Shown here piece by piece: positions 1 to 9,653 of a stretch of DNA of 64,000 nt. The first letter of the stretch is position 1, and every line of letters begins with the position of its first letter. The notes below the pieces were generated by a model, which had not been told where the DNA came from, made no database searches, and saw only the letters and a list, made by a program, of their open reading frames with translations. The stretch comes from Bacillus sp. AFS015802. Lineage in GTDB: Bacteria > Bacillota > Bacilli > Bacillales > Bacillaceae_B. Position numbers and translations under genes: made by a program. The stretch covers positions 1-64,000 of the forward strand of contig NZ_NTUP01000013.1 in NCBI RefSeq assembly GCF_002561455.1. The letters are read 5' to 3'.

Positions 1-6
1 ATACGA

Positions 7-888
7 CTAGGTCAGTCTAAGGAGCTGTTTTTCTAACTCTTCAGCCTCCAATTTCAAATCCTTTTCATCCATTAACAACCGGAATAATCCTTTAATGATC
101 AACTTGTCCGGATCCGATTCCCGGCATTCTGCTGAAATTCGATTCGCAATGTCCATATAATACGTAACTCTAGCTTTATCCAGGCCCTTTATCTTTTCAT
201 ACAGGGACTTCCAAGCATTTTCCCTCTTTTCAAACGATATGAACGCGCCTTCCTTGTCCATGTCGACAGAAAAGGATTTCATCATGTCATCATCCAGAAG
301 GGGTCTGCTGTTCCCACAAAGGAAATCACTTGCAAGGAGTGAAATCTGCCTGACCAAATGGGTCCCAAGTGTAGCGGGATCGAGGGTGTCATCCTGTGAA
401 ATCATCAACATCATATAAGATGAATAGATGGATTGAGTCATCCACATCAGGTCCCATTTATAGGGCCGGATTTCTTCACCATATACATCCAACAGGTTAT
501 GCTCGAGCCAGCTGAACAATCTCCCCCTCATCCTGTGCTCCATGGCCGCCAGTTTTTCACTATTCTTGGCGGACTCACCTCTCATATGCATCTTCATATA
601 AGACTTATACTCCAATATTCCTTCGAATTGCACTTGGAACTGTTTGGCGAAACGCTCCTTTGGAGGCAAATTCCCGTCCAGCCCTACAACGAATGCCCGT
701 TCGAAGACGAGCTGCTGATAATGTTCATAGATCGATATGATCAAATCTTCTTTTGATTGAAAGAAGGAGTATAGGGACCCTTTTGATATGCCGACGCTAT
801 CGGCAATTTGCTGCATGGATGTCTGATTGTACCCATGAGCTGCAAAGAGTTCCACTGCTGATTCAAGTATTGCATTTCGTTTATCCAT
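7..888 (-). CDS. TetR/AcrR-family transcriptional repressor (RND pump regulator)
   Basis: Predicted 293-residue DNA-binding repressor, long for the TetR family (usually about 190-220). The helix-turn-helix lies at roughly residues 8-55 and includes MQQIADSVGISKGSLYSFF; the remainder should be a helical ligand-binding and dimerisation domain whose ligand I cannot name. The ATG is preceded by GAGGTGG. It is divergent from the RND transporter gene at 1103, and the gap holds promoters for both genes plus repeated palindromes, so control of the pump and itself is the natural inference. The layout recalls TetR-type regulators next to Bacillus RND pumps such as YerO/SwrC, but I do not claim orthology. 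Confidence 0.85.
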   Translation of the reverse strand: MDKRNAILESAVELFAAHGYNQTSMQQIADSVGISKGSLYSFFQSKEDLIISIYEHYQQLVFERAFVVGLDGNLPPKERFAKQFQVQFEGILEYKSYMKMHMRGESAKNSEKLAAMEHRMRGRLFSWLEHNLLDVYGEEIRPYKWDLMWMTQSIYSSYMMLMISQDDTLDPATLGTHLVRQISLLASDFLCGNSRPLLDDDMMKSFSVDMDKEGAFISFEKRENAWKSLYEKIKGLDKARVTYYMDIANRISAECRESDPDKLIIKGLFRLLMDEKDLKLEAEELEKQLLRLT

Positions 889-920
889 TTAATCCACCTC
901 TATATCCAGAGAACAACATT

Positions 921-949
921 ATTTTATCATTTTAACCATACCCGGTAAA
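921..949 (-). promoter_or_regulatory. sigma-A-like promoter of the TetR gene
   Basis: On the minus strand a TTTACC box (944-949) and a TAAAAT box (921-926) are separated by 17 bp, upstream of the TetR start at 888. Confidence 0.45.
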
Positions 950-969
950 AAATAGAAGAGCATTATTTC

Positions 970-997
970 TTGACTGCATTTTATTTTTAGGTAAAAT
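970..997 (+). promoter_or_regulatory. sigma-A-like promoter of the RND pump gene
   Basis: TTGACT (970-975) and TAAAAT (992-997) with a 16-bp spacer lie upstream of the pump gene. The first TGAC-N6-GTCA palindrome begins at the last base of the -10 box. Confidence 0.55.
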
Positions 998-1077
998 GAC
1001 TAATGAGTCAATTATTAAAACAACTGATATATCAGTGTTTTATTATCTCATAAAATGAATAAATGACCCACAAGTCA
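997..1077. promoter_or_regulatory. Putative TetR operators (TGAC-N6-GTCA, two copies, plus a 14-bp palindrome)
   Basis: Two 14-bp sites share the form TGAC-N6-GTCA: TGACTAATGAGTCA at 997-1010 and TGACCCACAAGTCA at 1064-1077. Between them, 1023-1036 is a perfect 14-bp palindrome (ACTGATATATCAGT). All lie between the pump promoter and its ribosome binding site, where a bound repressor would block initiation or elongation. Assignment to the adjacent TetR protein is inference. Confidence 0.5.
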
Positions 1078-1102
1078 AACACTATTAAAGGAGGAATCAT
1101 AC

Positions 1103-4100
1103 ATGCTGAAAGCTATACTAAACCGTTCGAAAATCGTTTTGATATTCGTTTTATTGTTTGTCATTATCGGGATTTTCACATTTTTCCAATTACCCCAAAG
1201 GGAGATACCGGAAACTAGTGTCAACATCGGCACGGTAACGACCGTATATCCTGGTGCAACCGTTGACTCAGTGGAAAGGACGATTACCAACCCCATAGAG
1301 TCATCTCTGCAATCAATTGATGGCATCAAGGAAATCAATTCCTCATCAGCTGCAGGATTCTCTACCATCATTGTAGAGGTAGAAGATGGAGAAGACAAAA
1401 AAGAAGTGTTCGGGGATGTGCGGCAAGCGGTCTCGGATGCTTCAACATCTTTTCCGGAAGAGGTATTCGACCCTGAAGTCAATGAATCTACGGTGAAGAT
1501 GCCGATTGTTTCTTACCACTTAACCAGTGATAAGAAGGAAACACTTCTTGAGCTGGATGATGAAGTGAGCAGATGGAAGGAAGAAGTCGAAGACCTTTCA
1601 GGTGTCTCAAGCGTGACGGTGAAAGGTCTGCCTGAGGAAGAAATTATCATCGCACTAAAACAGGATGATGTAAAGGCGGCAGGCCTCAATCCCGCTGCAG
1701 TCATGAGCGCCATCAATAATGAATATTACCCCACTCCCCTTGGTAAGCAGGAAGTGGATAAAGAAGTGGTTCAATTAACCGTTGATCACTTTAGGACCCT
1801 GGATGAGATGAACAACCTATTTGTCGGAAAGAATCCCCAAGGGGAATCGGTTTACCTCGATGACATCGCTGACGTCAAGGTATCCCCTAAAGAGATCAAA
1901 GACATCGTAACCTTTGAAGGAAAACCTTCCGTGTCCTTCACTGCATTTGTAAAACCGGGTGAAGACATCCCAACTGTAGATGAAAGAGTGAGCGATAAAG
2001 TCAAGGAACTATCAGATTCCCTGCCGCCGGATGTGAAACTTGTTCCTTACTATTCTCAAGCATCCACAGTAACGGACATTTTCGATGGATTATTTAAATC
2101 CCTTGCCATTTCGGTTGTAGCTGTCATTCTGACGACTGCCCTCGGACTGACGATTTCCGGCGCATTCGTCGTGGCACTTGCCGTACCGATTTCTGTGTTA
2201 ATGGGACTGATTCCCCTGCCATTTGCCGGAGTGGACCTGAATCAGATTTCCGTCATCGGGGCCATCATTGCCCTCGGGATCCTGGTGGATGACTCCATTG
2301 TGGTGAATGACAATATTCAACGTCGTTACAAACTTGGTGACGGGGCACTGATGGGCGCTGTAACCGGTGTAAAAGAGATCTGGGTGTCAATCGTGACCTC
2401 CTCTCTCGCCATTGTGTTTACTTTTCTTCCGCTCATTTTCCTGTCAGGCGGAAATGGAGCTTTCATCAGGGCATTACCGACAGTCTTGATTACGACCATC
2501 ATTGCGTCTACACTCGTCGCCCTGATTTTCGTTCCTATCATGAGATACTTGCTTTATAGTAAAACCAAGAAAAAAGTATCCGATGCTCCTGGACTTTTAG
2601 GAAAACCGTTGAATAAGATCGCGGACTTTTATGCCGATACGGTTCTTAAGAAATTTTCAAAAAGACCTTTCATCGTTTCTGCTATTGGACTTGTGTTTAC
2701 GACGGCCATCTTTGGGTTGATCGCATTGACACCATTTGAATTCTTCCCGTCTGCCGACCGTGAAGAAGTAACCGTGGACGTCACACTCCCAATCGGTACA
2801 ACGATAGAAGAAACATCCAGCACTCTGGAAGAAATGCAACAATTATTAAAAACAGATGAAGGTGTCTATGAAACTTCTGCGTTTGCAGGTACTGGATTAC
2901 CGAATCTCTTCAACAGTTCTTTATCCAACACTGGGCAAAATACTGGCCAATTAGTGGCAAGAGTCGACCGTCAAAACCAGACTGCACAAGGATTGATTGA
3001 TGAGTGGACGGACAAATTACGAAAGAAATACCCTGAAGCGAAGATCTTCATGGAAACGATCCAGCAAGGCCCCCCTGCAGGAGCACCTGTAACGGTAACG
3101 GTTTCAGGACCTGATATCGATCGATTGGTAGAGCTCCGGGATAAAATTTCGACTGAAATCAACACCTTGGATACCGATTTGGTCGTTGATAATGTCGGGG
3201 AAAAGGAACCAACGATCGAGTATGTGCCAAATCGTGAAAAACTCGAAGAAAATGGCATCACCATTAATGATGTCAGTCAACAGCTGCGCTTAGCGACAGA
3301 AGGCATCCCTATGAAAGCATTTGATAATGGGGTTACAAAACGTGATATGACACTCCTTTTAGCAGGAAACGAAGATGAAGTGGACCTTTCTTCCCTGGAA
3401 GTGCCTGCAGCCGCTTCAAACCCTGAAGGACCGCCAAAGCTGATTTCTCTTGAAGAGCTTGTGACTCCAGAGAAGAAGGAAGAACTTCAGCTGATCCCGC
3501 ATAAGAATGGAGAGCGGGCCATCACGATACGAGCCTTCCCAGGGGACGAAGAGAACTATAAAGAGAATGTACAGAAAATCGTGAAAGAAGTCCGGGAAGA
3601 TCTTGATGACAATAACTACTCCATTACATTGGGCGGAGAAAATGAAGCGCAAAATGATTTCTTTGCGGAAATCACCATATTGTTCATCATTGTGATTTTC
3701 CTGGTGTATTTATTAATCGCCCTTCAGTTCAACTCTTTATCTCTGCCATTTTTGGTACTGGTTGCTGTGTATCTGGCGATTGCCGGTGCGATTCTCGGTT
3801 TGTTTGTCACTCAAACACCGATCAGCTTCCTGGCCGTGATGGGCATGGTTTCCCTGACAGGAATTGTGGTGCGGAATTCGGTTGTATTAATCGAATTCAT
3901 TGAGCAGGGACTGAAAAGTGGAATGAGTGTCAAAGACGCAGTCATTGAATCCGGCCGTACGCGTCTGCGCCCTATCCTGCTCACCGCCCTGACCTCGATA
4001 GTGGCACTGATCCCAGTGGCAGTCAGCGGCGATGCTTTATTCACTCCGTTAGCGGTTACGATTATTTCGGGTATTCTATTCTCAGCCATCTTAACGCTGA

Positions 4101-4162
4101 TCATTGTTCCAATGATGTACCTGGTCTTCCACCGCTTCAGAAGAAGAAAACGTGAAGCTTAA
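1103..4162 (+). CDS. RND-family efflux transporter permease
   Basis: A 1019-residue proton-driven exporter of the AcrB/MMPL superfamily. It has a first membrane helix at about residues 12-30, two large extracytoplasmic loops, and two blocks of membrane helices (about 330-480 and 860-1010). The helix-4 motif GILVDDSIVVND near residue 392 carries the acidic pair used for proton relay in this family. AAAGGAGG lies 8 bases before the ATG. No membrane-fusion or outer-membrane partner gene is adjacent, as is normal for Gram-positive RND pumps. Substrates cannot be told from sequence. A strong terminator follows. The N-terminus does not look like B. subtilis SwrC as I recall it, so I give no symbol. 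Confidence 0.9.
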   Translation: MLKAILNRSKIVLIFVLLFVIIGIFTFFQLPQREIPETSVNIGTVTTVYPGATVDSVERTITNPIESSLQSIDGIKEINSSSAAGFSTIIVEVEDGEDKKEVFGDVRQAVSDASTSFPEEVFDPEVNESTVKMPIVSYHLTSDKKETLLELDDEVSRWKEEVEDLSGVSSVTVKGLPEEEIIIALKQDDVKAAGLNPAAVMSAINNEYYPTPLGKQEVDKEVVQLTVDHFRTLDEMNNLFVGKNPQGESVYLDDIADVKVSPKEIKDIVTFEGKPSVSFTAFVKPGEDIPTVDERVSDKVKELSDSLPPDVKLVPYYSQASTVTDIFDGLFKSLAISVVAVILTTALGLTISGAFVVALAVPISVLMGLIPLPFAGVDLNQISVIGAIIALGILVDDSIVVNDNIQRRYKLGDGALMGAVTGVKEIWVSIVTSSLAIVFTFLPLIFLSGGNGAFIRALPTVLITTIIASTLVALIFVPIMRYLLYSKTKKKVSDAPGLLGKPLNKIADFYADTVLKKFSKRPFIVSAIGLVFTTAIFGLIALTPFEFFPSADREEVTVDVTLPIGTTIEETSSTLEEMQQLLKTDEGVYETSAFAGTGLPNLFNSSLSNTGQNTGQLVARVDRQNQTAQGLIDEWTDKLRKKYPEAKIFMETIQQGPPAGAPVTVTVSGPDIDRLVELRDKISTEINTLDTDLVVDNVGEKEPTIEYVPNREKLEENGITINDVSQQLRLATEGIPMKAFDNGVTKRDMTLLLAGNEDEVDLSSLEVPAAASNPEGPPKLISLEELVTPEKKEELQLIPHKNGERAITIRAFPGDEENYKENVQKIVKEVREDLDDNNYSITLGGENEAQNDFFAEITILFIIVIFLVYLLIALQFNSLSLPFLVLVAVYLAIAGAILGLFVTQTPISFLAVMGMVSLTGIVVRNSVVLIEFIEQGLKSGMSVKDAVIESGRTRLRPILLTALTSIVALIPVAVSGDALFTPLAVTIISGILFSAILTLIIVPMMYLVFHRFRRRKREA

Positions 4163-4177
4163 ATCGAAACATCCTGA

Positions 4178-4202
4178 GGGGAGACATGGTCTCCCCTTTT
4201 TT
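4178..4202 (+). terminator. Rho-independent terminator after RND gene
   Basis: GGGGAGAC-ATG-GTCTCCCC stem (8 bp) followed by six T, 15 bases after the stop codon. Confidence 0.85.
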
Positions 4203-4342
4203 ACATTTCCATACCACTTATGTGGTTAAGAATAAAAGATCAAAGACAGTTTTTTTATGAAATAAACTTTCCCCTTGAGATATTTACCTCCATCAAGCAT
4301 TATAAGATGGTGTTATATTTTATACTTTTTTGGAGGAACAAC

Positions 4343-5779
4343 ATGACAACTAAAATAAATTCAAAAGCGATCCTCATAACCTTTATGATCGGTGCGTTTT
4401 TCGCCATATTGAATGAAACGTTATTAAATATCGCCCTGACAGAATTAATGGAGGTCTTTGACGTGGATGCCCCCACGGTCCAATGGCTTGCAACAGGCTT
4501 CATGCTGGTGATGGGTGTGTTGATGCCCATCTCTGCCCTCCTGATTCAGTGGTTCACGACAAGACAGATGTTCATCGGGGTCATGAGTGTATTCCTTCTC
4601 GGAACCGTGATAGCAGCCTGTGCCATGAATTTCCCCATCCTCCTTGCTGGCAGGATGATTCAAGCTGTAGGGACAGGATTATTGATCCCCGTCATCATGA
4701 ATGCCCTGCTATTGATCTACCGGCCGGAAGTACGAGGGAAAATCATGGGGACATTCGGTTTGGTCATCATGTTTGCACCAGCCATCGGACCTACTTTGTC
4801 AGGTGTCATCGTCGATTTCCTTGGTTGGAGGTGGCTATTCATCACCGTCATCCCCTTTGCCATATTTTCGATCCTTTTCGCAATGAAATACTTACAAAAT
4901 GTCGGTGAGGTTTCCCGTCCTGCTGTCGATGTATTCTCCATCATCCTATCATCCATCGGGATTGGCGGGATCGTCTATGGATTCAGTGCCGCAGGTGAAG
5001 AAGAAGCAGGATTCACGTCGGTCAAAATCATTGCGATAATCGCCATATCAGTAATCAGTATCCTACTCTTTGTCCTGCGGCAATTAAAGCTTGAAGAACC
5101 CCTGCTTGATGTCCGGGTCTTCCGGTATAAAAGCTATACAAGGGGTGTGACGATTTTCGTCATCGTCATCATGGCCATGTTTGCATCTGAAATCGTGATG
5201 CCGATGTACTTGCAGGGACCTCTCGGATATTCAGCTAAAGCAGCAGGTCTATTGTTACTCCCAGGTGCACTCCTAAATGGTTTGATGTCTCCCACAATGG
5301 GCTCCCTTTTCGATAAATACGGACCAAGAAAACTCATCATCCCTGGTACACTGACGTTGGTGGGGGTCATGATATTCTTTAGTTTCATCAATCCGGCAAC
5401 ACCCATTTGGTTATTTGTTCTAGTCTACATGCTTCTCATGTTGTCCATCTCAGCCATCATGATGCCTGCCCAAACGAATGGGTTGAATGAGCTGCCCAAA
5501 CACCTTTACCCGCATGGGACCGCCATTGCCAATACATTGCAGCCCGTTGCCGGTGCCCTTGGTGTTTCCATCTTCGTCAGCATCATGACGCAAAGTCAGG
5601 CAGGGTATCTCAATGGGCACTCAGGTCCGGTAACTGAGGGTATCCTTCATCGCGCAATGACCTATGGCGTTCATCATGCATATTGGTTCGCATTGGCCCT
5701 GGCCTCAATCGCATTCTTGATTTCAATATTTATCCGTAAAGCGATTGCCCCTGATTTTGACGAAGCAGAAAGTGAATAA
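4343..5779 (+). CDS. DHA2-family multidrug MFS exporter (LmrB/EmrB type)
   Basis: A 478-residue major facilitator protein with about 14 membrane helices. The start ETLLNIALTELM..., the VQWLATGFML helix and the RMIQAVGTGLL segment (DHA2 motif C region) are typical of proton-coupled drug exporters such as LmrB, MdtP and EmrB. I chose the ATG at 4343 because TGGAGG lies 6 bases upstream; the open frame continues to an ATG at 4220 with no ribosome binding site. The gene is a single transcription unit with its own terminator and no local regulator. The substrate is unknown. Confidence 0.85.
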   Translation: MTTKINSKAILITFMIGAFFAILNETLLNIALTELMEVFDVDAPTVQWLATGFMLVMGVLMPISALLIQWFTTRQMFIGVMSVFLLGTVIAACAMNFPILLAGRMIQAVGTGLLIPVIMNALLLIYRPEVRGKIMGTFGLVIMFAPAIGPTLSGVIVDFLGWRWLFITVIPFAIFSILFAMKYLQNVGEVSRPAVDVFSIILSSIGIGGIVYGFSAAGEEEAGFTSVKIIAIIAISVISILLFVLRQLKLEEPLLDVRVFRYKSYTRGVTIFVIVIMAMFASEIVMPMYLQGPLGYSAKAAGLLLLPGALLNGLMSPTMGSLFDKYGPRKLIIPGTLTLVGVMIFFSFINPATPIWLFVLVYMLLMLSISAIMMPAQTNGLNELPKHLYPHGTAIANTLQPVAGALGVSIFVSIMTQSQAGYLNGHSGPVTEGILHRAMTYGVHHAYWFALALASIAFLISIFIRKAIAPDFDEAESE

Positions 5780-5802
5780 GTCCAATCTATATATAACAAA
5801 AA

Positions 5803-5827
5803 GTCCGATGCCATTTCGGGCTTTTTT
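5803..5827 (+). terminator. Rho-independent terminator after MFS gene
   Basis: GTCCGA/TCGGGC stem (one G-U pair) with a 7-base loop and six T. Confidence 0.7.
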
Positions 5828-5928
5828 CATTTTTACTTATTAAATCATATCTTCTTGAGAGCTATGACTGTACGTCACTCATCTTCAAGAGTAAAATGAG
5901 CTTGAAAACAAATAAGAGGAGGACCATT

Positions 5929-6423
5929 ATGGAGAATGAGATAAAAATCATTGAGGATATTCGTGCTGAGTTACTAAATAGCGTGAATGATCTAACAGAT
6001 GAACAATTAAACAGCAAATTGGAGGAAGATCGGTGGACGATCATGCAGGTGCTCGATCATCTATATTTAATGGAAAGATCCCTGACGAAAGCCATCCAGA
6101 TGACCCTACAGAAAGGCGAAGAGCAACAAGTCGAGTCTAAACCGATTCACTTTACGGTCGATCGATCGACTAAGGTAGACGCCCCCCCTTTTGTCGTCCC
6201 TTCAGAAGAAAAACAGACCCTACAGGAAATGAAAGATAAATTGGGAGCGTCACGTAAAGATCTTCTTGCCTTCCTGGAAACCACAAACAAGGAAGCCTTA
6301 CAGAAAAAAGCATATCCTCATCCTATCTTCGGTCAGATCCGTTTAGATGAGTGGGTTCCGTTCATCGGCTATCATGAGAAGAGACATTTAGAACAGATAG
6401 AAGAGTTGAAGTCAAAATTATAA
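5929..6423 (+). CDS. DinB-family protein (four-helix bundle)
   Basis: A 164-residue protein of the DinB/YfiT-like metal-binding four-helix superfamily. The family's metal-site histidine positions appear as MQVLDHLYLMERS near residue 40 and GYHEKRHLEQIEEL near the C-terminus. Members act as thiol-dependent transferases or remain uncharacterised, so no reaction is assigned. The start at 5929 is set by AGGAGG at 5917-5922; an in-frame ATG at 5896 lacks a ribosome binding site. Monocistronic, with a shared convergent terminator. Confidence 0.8.
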   Translation: MENEIKIIEDIRAELLNSVNDLTDEQLNSKLEEDRWTIMQVLDHLYLMERSLTKAIQMTLQKGEEQQVESKPIHFTVDRSTKVDAPPFVVPSEEKQTLQEMKDKLGASRKDLLAFLETTNKEALQKKAYPHPIFGQIRLDEWVPFIGYHEKRHLEQIEELKSKL

Positions 6424-6432
6424 ACGTACATT

Positions 6433-6467
6433 AAAAGGATCTGTTTCTTATTGAAACAGATCCTTTT
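6433..6467. terminator. Bidirectional intrinsic terminator
   Basis: A perfect 15-bp inverted repeat (AAAAGGATCTGTTTC and its complement, 5-base loop) lies between the converging DinB and ABC permease genes, with A and T runs on both sides. Confidence 0.85.
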
Positions 6468-6483
6468 AGAATAGACATCCCCT

Positions 6484-7278
6484 CTACACATTCAAATCCC
6501 GCTTATCATAAAACATTAACGTCACAACTCCCAAAAGACCTATCAACACAATCGATATCCACACAAATACGAGGTCCAACCCTCCACCATCCATTACATT
6601 CTTTGCTTCAAAATACTTAAATGGAGTGAAATATTTCAAACCCTCGATTTTTTCACTCAAGTCGATGGCAAAGGATAGAATAAAGGTAAGTAACAATACG
6701 GCTGTTGCGATTGCCGCTGCTTTACCCGGCTTTTTGGAGTAGGATGCAATGGCTGTTCCTATCACTAAATATAATACTTGTAAAATGAACATTCCCAGCA
6801 TGGTGATTCCGATATCGCCTGCTACCCGAGCATCACTGTAATGTCCCACAATCATCAAGGAGGAAATCCAGGTGATCAGGGAGAGTATCCCTATTTGAGT
6901 CAATGCAGCCAAAAGCTTGATCCCTATAACTTCCTTCCTGGGAAGAGGTTTGACAAATAGAAACTCGGCAGTTTTATCCCTTTCCTCCTTGGAAATGATC
7001 GTTGCACCTGTGATGGCCGCATGTATGGTTGCCAGTAACAAAATATAGAGAAAGAGCACTCCGTAATATCCAGTCGCCGTCGACATATCAAGGGTACCGA
7101 TACCAAGAAATGCTTGCAGAGATTTAGGCATCTCTGCCATCAACTCATTCATGGATTGACCTGAAGACGAGAAGCCCGCATACTTGCCCATTCCAGATCC
7201 AATCAAAGCGATCATCCCTATACACCAAATGATGAGGGATTTGCGATGAGCCTTCATTTCTCTTAAATATACGTTCAT
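6484..7278 (-). CDS. ABC-2 type exporter permease (last gene of TetR-ABC operon)
   Basis: A 264-residue membrane protein with about six helices, starting with one helix (SLIIWCIGMIALIGSGMG) followed by an extracytoplasmic loop, as in ABC-2 permeases. The segment ISKEERDKTAEFLFVKPLPRKEV is a cytoplasmic coupling region almost repeated in the neighbouring permease (ICSKEIREKTADFLLTKPVTR), so the two genes are paralogues and probably form a heterodimer with the ATPase at 8091. AGAAGGAGG precedes the ATG, and only 14 bases separate it from the upstream gene. Confidence 0.82.
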   Translation of the reverse strand: MNVYLREMKAHRKSLIIWCIGMIALIGSGMGKYAGFSSSGQSMNELMAEMPKSLQAFLGIGTLDMSTATGYYGVLFLYILLLATIHAAITGATIISKEERDKTAEFLFVKPLPRKEVIGIKLLAALTQIGILSLITWISSLMIVGHYSDARVAGDIGITMLGMFILQVLYLVIGTAIASYSKKPGKAAAIATAVLLLTFILSFAIDLSEKIEGLKYFTPFKYFEAKNVMDGGGLDLVFVWISIVLIGLLGVVTLMFYDKRDLNV

Positions 7279-7292
7279 ATGATCTCCTCCTT

Positions 7293-8084
7293 CTATACCG
7301 TATGAATATCTTTTTTATTGTAGATGATAAAACCGGCGATCAGGGAGACGGCGATCAACGCGATTCCCACAACCAGGAAGGACCATTCATAACTTTCATG
7401 ATTCATAATATACGTGTAATCAAAGTATTTAAAAGGTGTGAAATAACGACTCGCTTCTTCCGTTGCAGCCACCATCCCTGTTAAAAAGAAAGCGAATACC
7501 ACTCCCAGAGATAGGCTGATGACGGATTTCACCTTACTAAATACTACGGCGATGAGCATTCCAATGGAAAACATGATCAATTGAGTAAAGAGAAGTGTAA
7601 TAGAAATCAAGAAAAACACGTTCAGGCTGAATGCCTCCACCTTTACTATGTTGGCGACAACGATGGCTGAAATCACGTAGACGATATTTGTAATAAGGAT
7701 CGACGTCAGGGCTGCCAGCACTTTTGAGGAGAGTATCCTCGTACGTGTGACGGGCTTGGTTAAAAGAAAATCAGCCGTCTTTTCCCTGATTTCCTTCGAG
7801 CATATGGAGATTCCCAGATTCATGGCCTGAATGGCACCGCATAAAGTGATATACAGAAATATATAAGAATAATATCCGTTTAGGGACCCAATGCTTTCAA
7901 CCTCAATACCCAGAGCTTTTCGGACACCCTCTGGAAACCCTTCCAGCAGCTTTTTGAATTCGTCGATTTCTTTAGAAATCGACGGAAACATGGACATGAA
8001 TAACATCATCAATGCAACGAGTACCAATGTCCAGGTAAGGGTCGACTTTCGGGAAGCCTTTAGCTCATACAGGAAAATATTCAT
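7293..8084 (-). CDS. ABC-2 type exporter permease
   Basis: A 263-residue permease with about six helices, paralogous to the next gene downstream: both begin with MNxxLxExKAxRKS and share the KEIREKTADFLLTKP coupling segment. AAAAGGAGG precedes the ATG. It lies 6 bases downstream of the ATPase gene, so the two are probably translationally coupled. Predicted role: membrane half of an exporter for a lipid, peptide or antibiotic. The real substrate is unknown. Confidence 0.82.
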   Translation of the reverse strand: MNIFLYELKASRKSTLTWTLVLVALMMLFMSMFPSISKEIDEFKKLLEGFPEGVRKALGIEVESIGSLNGYYSYIFLYITLCGAIQAMNLGISICSKEIREKTADFLLTKPVTRTRILSSKVLAALTSILITNIVYVISAIVVANIVKVEAFSLNVFFLISITLLFTQLIMFSIGMLIAVVFSKVKSVISLSLGVVFAFFLTGMVAATEEASRYFTPFKYFDYTYIMNHESYEWSFLVVGIALIAVSLIAGFIIYNKKDIHTV

Positions 8085-8090
8085 AAAGGA

Positions 8091-8975
8091 TCAGGCCTCC
8101 TTTTCGTAATAGTGCATAAAGATTTCTTCTAAGTCAGGCTCCTCGATCCATAGATTCGTAATTTCAATATCTGCTATCTTCTTCATGACCATATTGATAT
8201 CCCCTCTGAATAGGAAGCTGACATGATGGTCTTTTACTTCAAGATTGCTTACGCCCGCCAGTTCAAAGTATGAAAGATCGATATCATCCATGATTTCTAT
8301 CTTAAACTTTTTGTGATTGTTTTCTTTTAACGTACTGATCTTCTCGACTTGCACGATTTTTCCTTCTTTAATGATCGCCACCCGATCACAAAGTCGCTGA
8401 ACTTCACTCAGAATATGAGATGAAAAGAGGATGGTCGCTCCTTTTTCATTTTCAGCCTGGAGAAGTTCAAAGAATTTTTGCTGCATAAGGGGGTCCAGCC
8501 CTGATGTAGGCTCATCTAAAATGATCAATTTCGGTTCATGCAGCAATCCCTGAATGATACCAACCTTCTTTTTATTACCAAGGGACAGATCATCAATCTT
8601 TTTGGTTACGTCCAGATTCAACATGTCGGCCAATTCTTTTATCCTCTGAGTACAATCCTTTTTATAGAAACTGGCGGAATACTTCAGAAGGTCGATCACC
8701 TTCATATTATCGTAATAAAACACTTCAGATGGCAGATAGCCTACTTCCTTAGCAATTTCAGGCGCATACTCAATGCAGTCCTTACCGAAGATGGTTGCAC
8801 TTCCACTCGTAGGCCGAATCAGTGAAAGGAGCGTCCGGATAGTCGTCGATTTCCCTGCTCCATTCGGTCCGATAAAACCAAAGATCTCCCCTTCTTCTAC
8901 ATGGAAACTGATGTCAGTGATTCCCCTTGATTTCCCATAGGTCTTTGTCAGCGAATGAATTTCGATTACATTCAT
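8091..8975 (-). CDS. ABC exporter ATP-binding protein
   Basis: A 294-residue ATPase. Walker A is GPNGAGKST (about residue 38). The signature is LSLGNKKKVGI rather than LSGGQ, Walker B is LIILDEPTSGLDP, and the switch histidine follows in FSSHIL. It resembles drug-export ATPases of the BcrA/YtrB group. I chose the ATG at 8975, 8 bases after GGAGG, over an in-frame TTG three bases upstream. Second gene of the tetR-ABC-permease-permease operon. Confidence 0.88.
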   Translation of the reverse strand: MNVIEIHSLTKTYGKSRGITDISFHVEEGEIFGFIGPNGAGKSTTIRTLLSLIRPTSGSATIFGKDCIEYAPEIAKEVGYLPSEVFYYDNMKVIDLLKYSASFYKKDCTQRIKELADMLNLDVTKKIDDLSLGNKKKVGIIQGLLHEPKLIILDEPTSGLDPLMQQKFFELLQAENEKGATILFSSHILSEVQRLCDRVAIIKEGKIVQVEKISTLKENNHKKFKIEIMDDIDLSYFELAGVSNLEVKDHHVSFLFRGDINMVMKKIADIEITNLWIEEPDLEEIFMHYYEKEA

Positions 8976-9000
8976 CAACTTATCCTCCCTCTACTTTCTT

Positions 9001-9621
9001 CTATTTATAAAATGAGACTTTCAATAATTCCACATAGGCATCCATTTCCGCCAGCACTTCTTCTTGATTGATCTCAGCTACAGAAAGTGATTTTGCTTTC
9101 TGCTGTTGTTGATTGGCAATCCCTTCAAAGGTCCAGTAAATAATTTGAATCGATTTTCCCACATCGATCCCATCCTTGAATTTTGATGTATCGACATTAG
9201 AGAATAAAGTCGCAAAACTACTCTCCACCATCTTCGCTTTATATTTCTCGATGTCGTCTTTCACATCAGGAGCTTCTTCAGAAAAAGCACTAGTAAGAAA
9301 ATTGATCAGGTCGGGATATGCAGAAAAAAGTTCAAACTTAATCAATGTCACTGAGCGAATCGTGACGAAAATATCATGTTCCTCCCGGTCGATCCTCTCA
9401 TATATCTTCTCTGTGAACAGATCCGATAGATGCTCATACAGGGAAACGTATAGTTCCTTTTTACTTTTAAAATAATGAAAAAGGATGCCCTTTGATATCT
9501 TCGCTTCCTTCACGATGGCATTCGTCGAGGCTTTCTCATAACCGTTCTCGGCAAACACCCGGGTTGCCGCCTTGATGATCCGTTCCTCTTTCTCCGGATC
9601 GATGTTTAGCGATTTAAACAA
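9001..9621 (-). CDS. TetR/AcrR-family repressor of the ABC exporter operon
   Basis: A 206-residue regulator with an N-terminal HTH (about residues 14-58; AIVKEAKISKGILFHYFKSK) and a TetR_C-type helical domain. The start is TTG at 9621, nine bases after AAAGGAGGT. It is the first gene of the operon, 25 bases before the ATPase. Two copies of a perfect palindrome surround its promoter, so autoregulation relieved by an exported substrate is likely. Confidence 0.88.
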   Translation of the reverse strand: MFKSLNIDPEKEERIIKAATRVFAENGYEKASTNAIVKEAKISKGILFHYFKSKKELYVSLYEHLSDLFTEKIYERIDREEHDIFVTIRSVTLIKFELFSAYPDLINFLTSAFSEEAPDVKDDIEKYKAKMVESSFATLFSNVDTSKFKDGIDVGKSIQIIYWTFEGIANQQQQKAKSLSVAEINQEEVLAEMDAYVELLKVSFYK

Positions 9622-9653
9622 TCGTTCTCTACCTCCTTTAAAAGGACAAGCGT

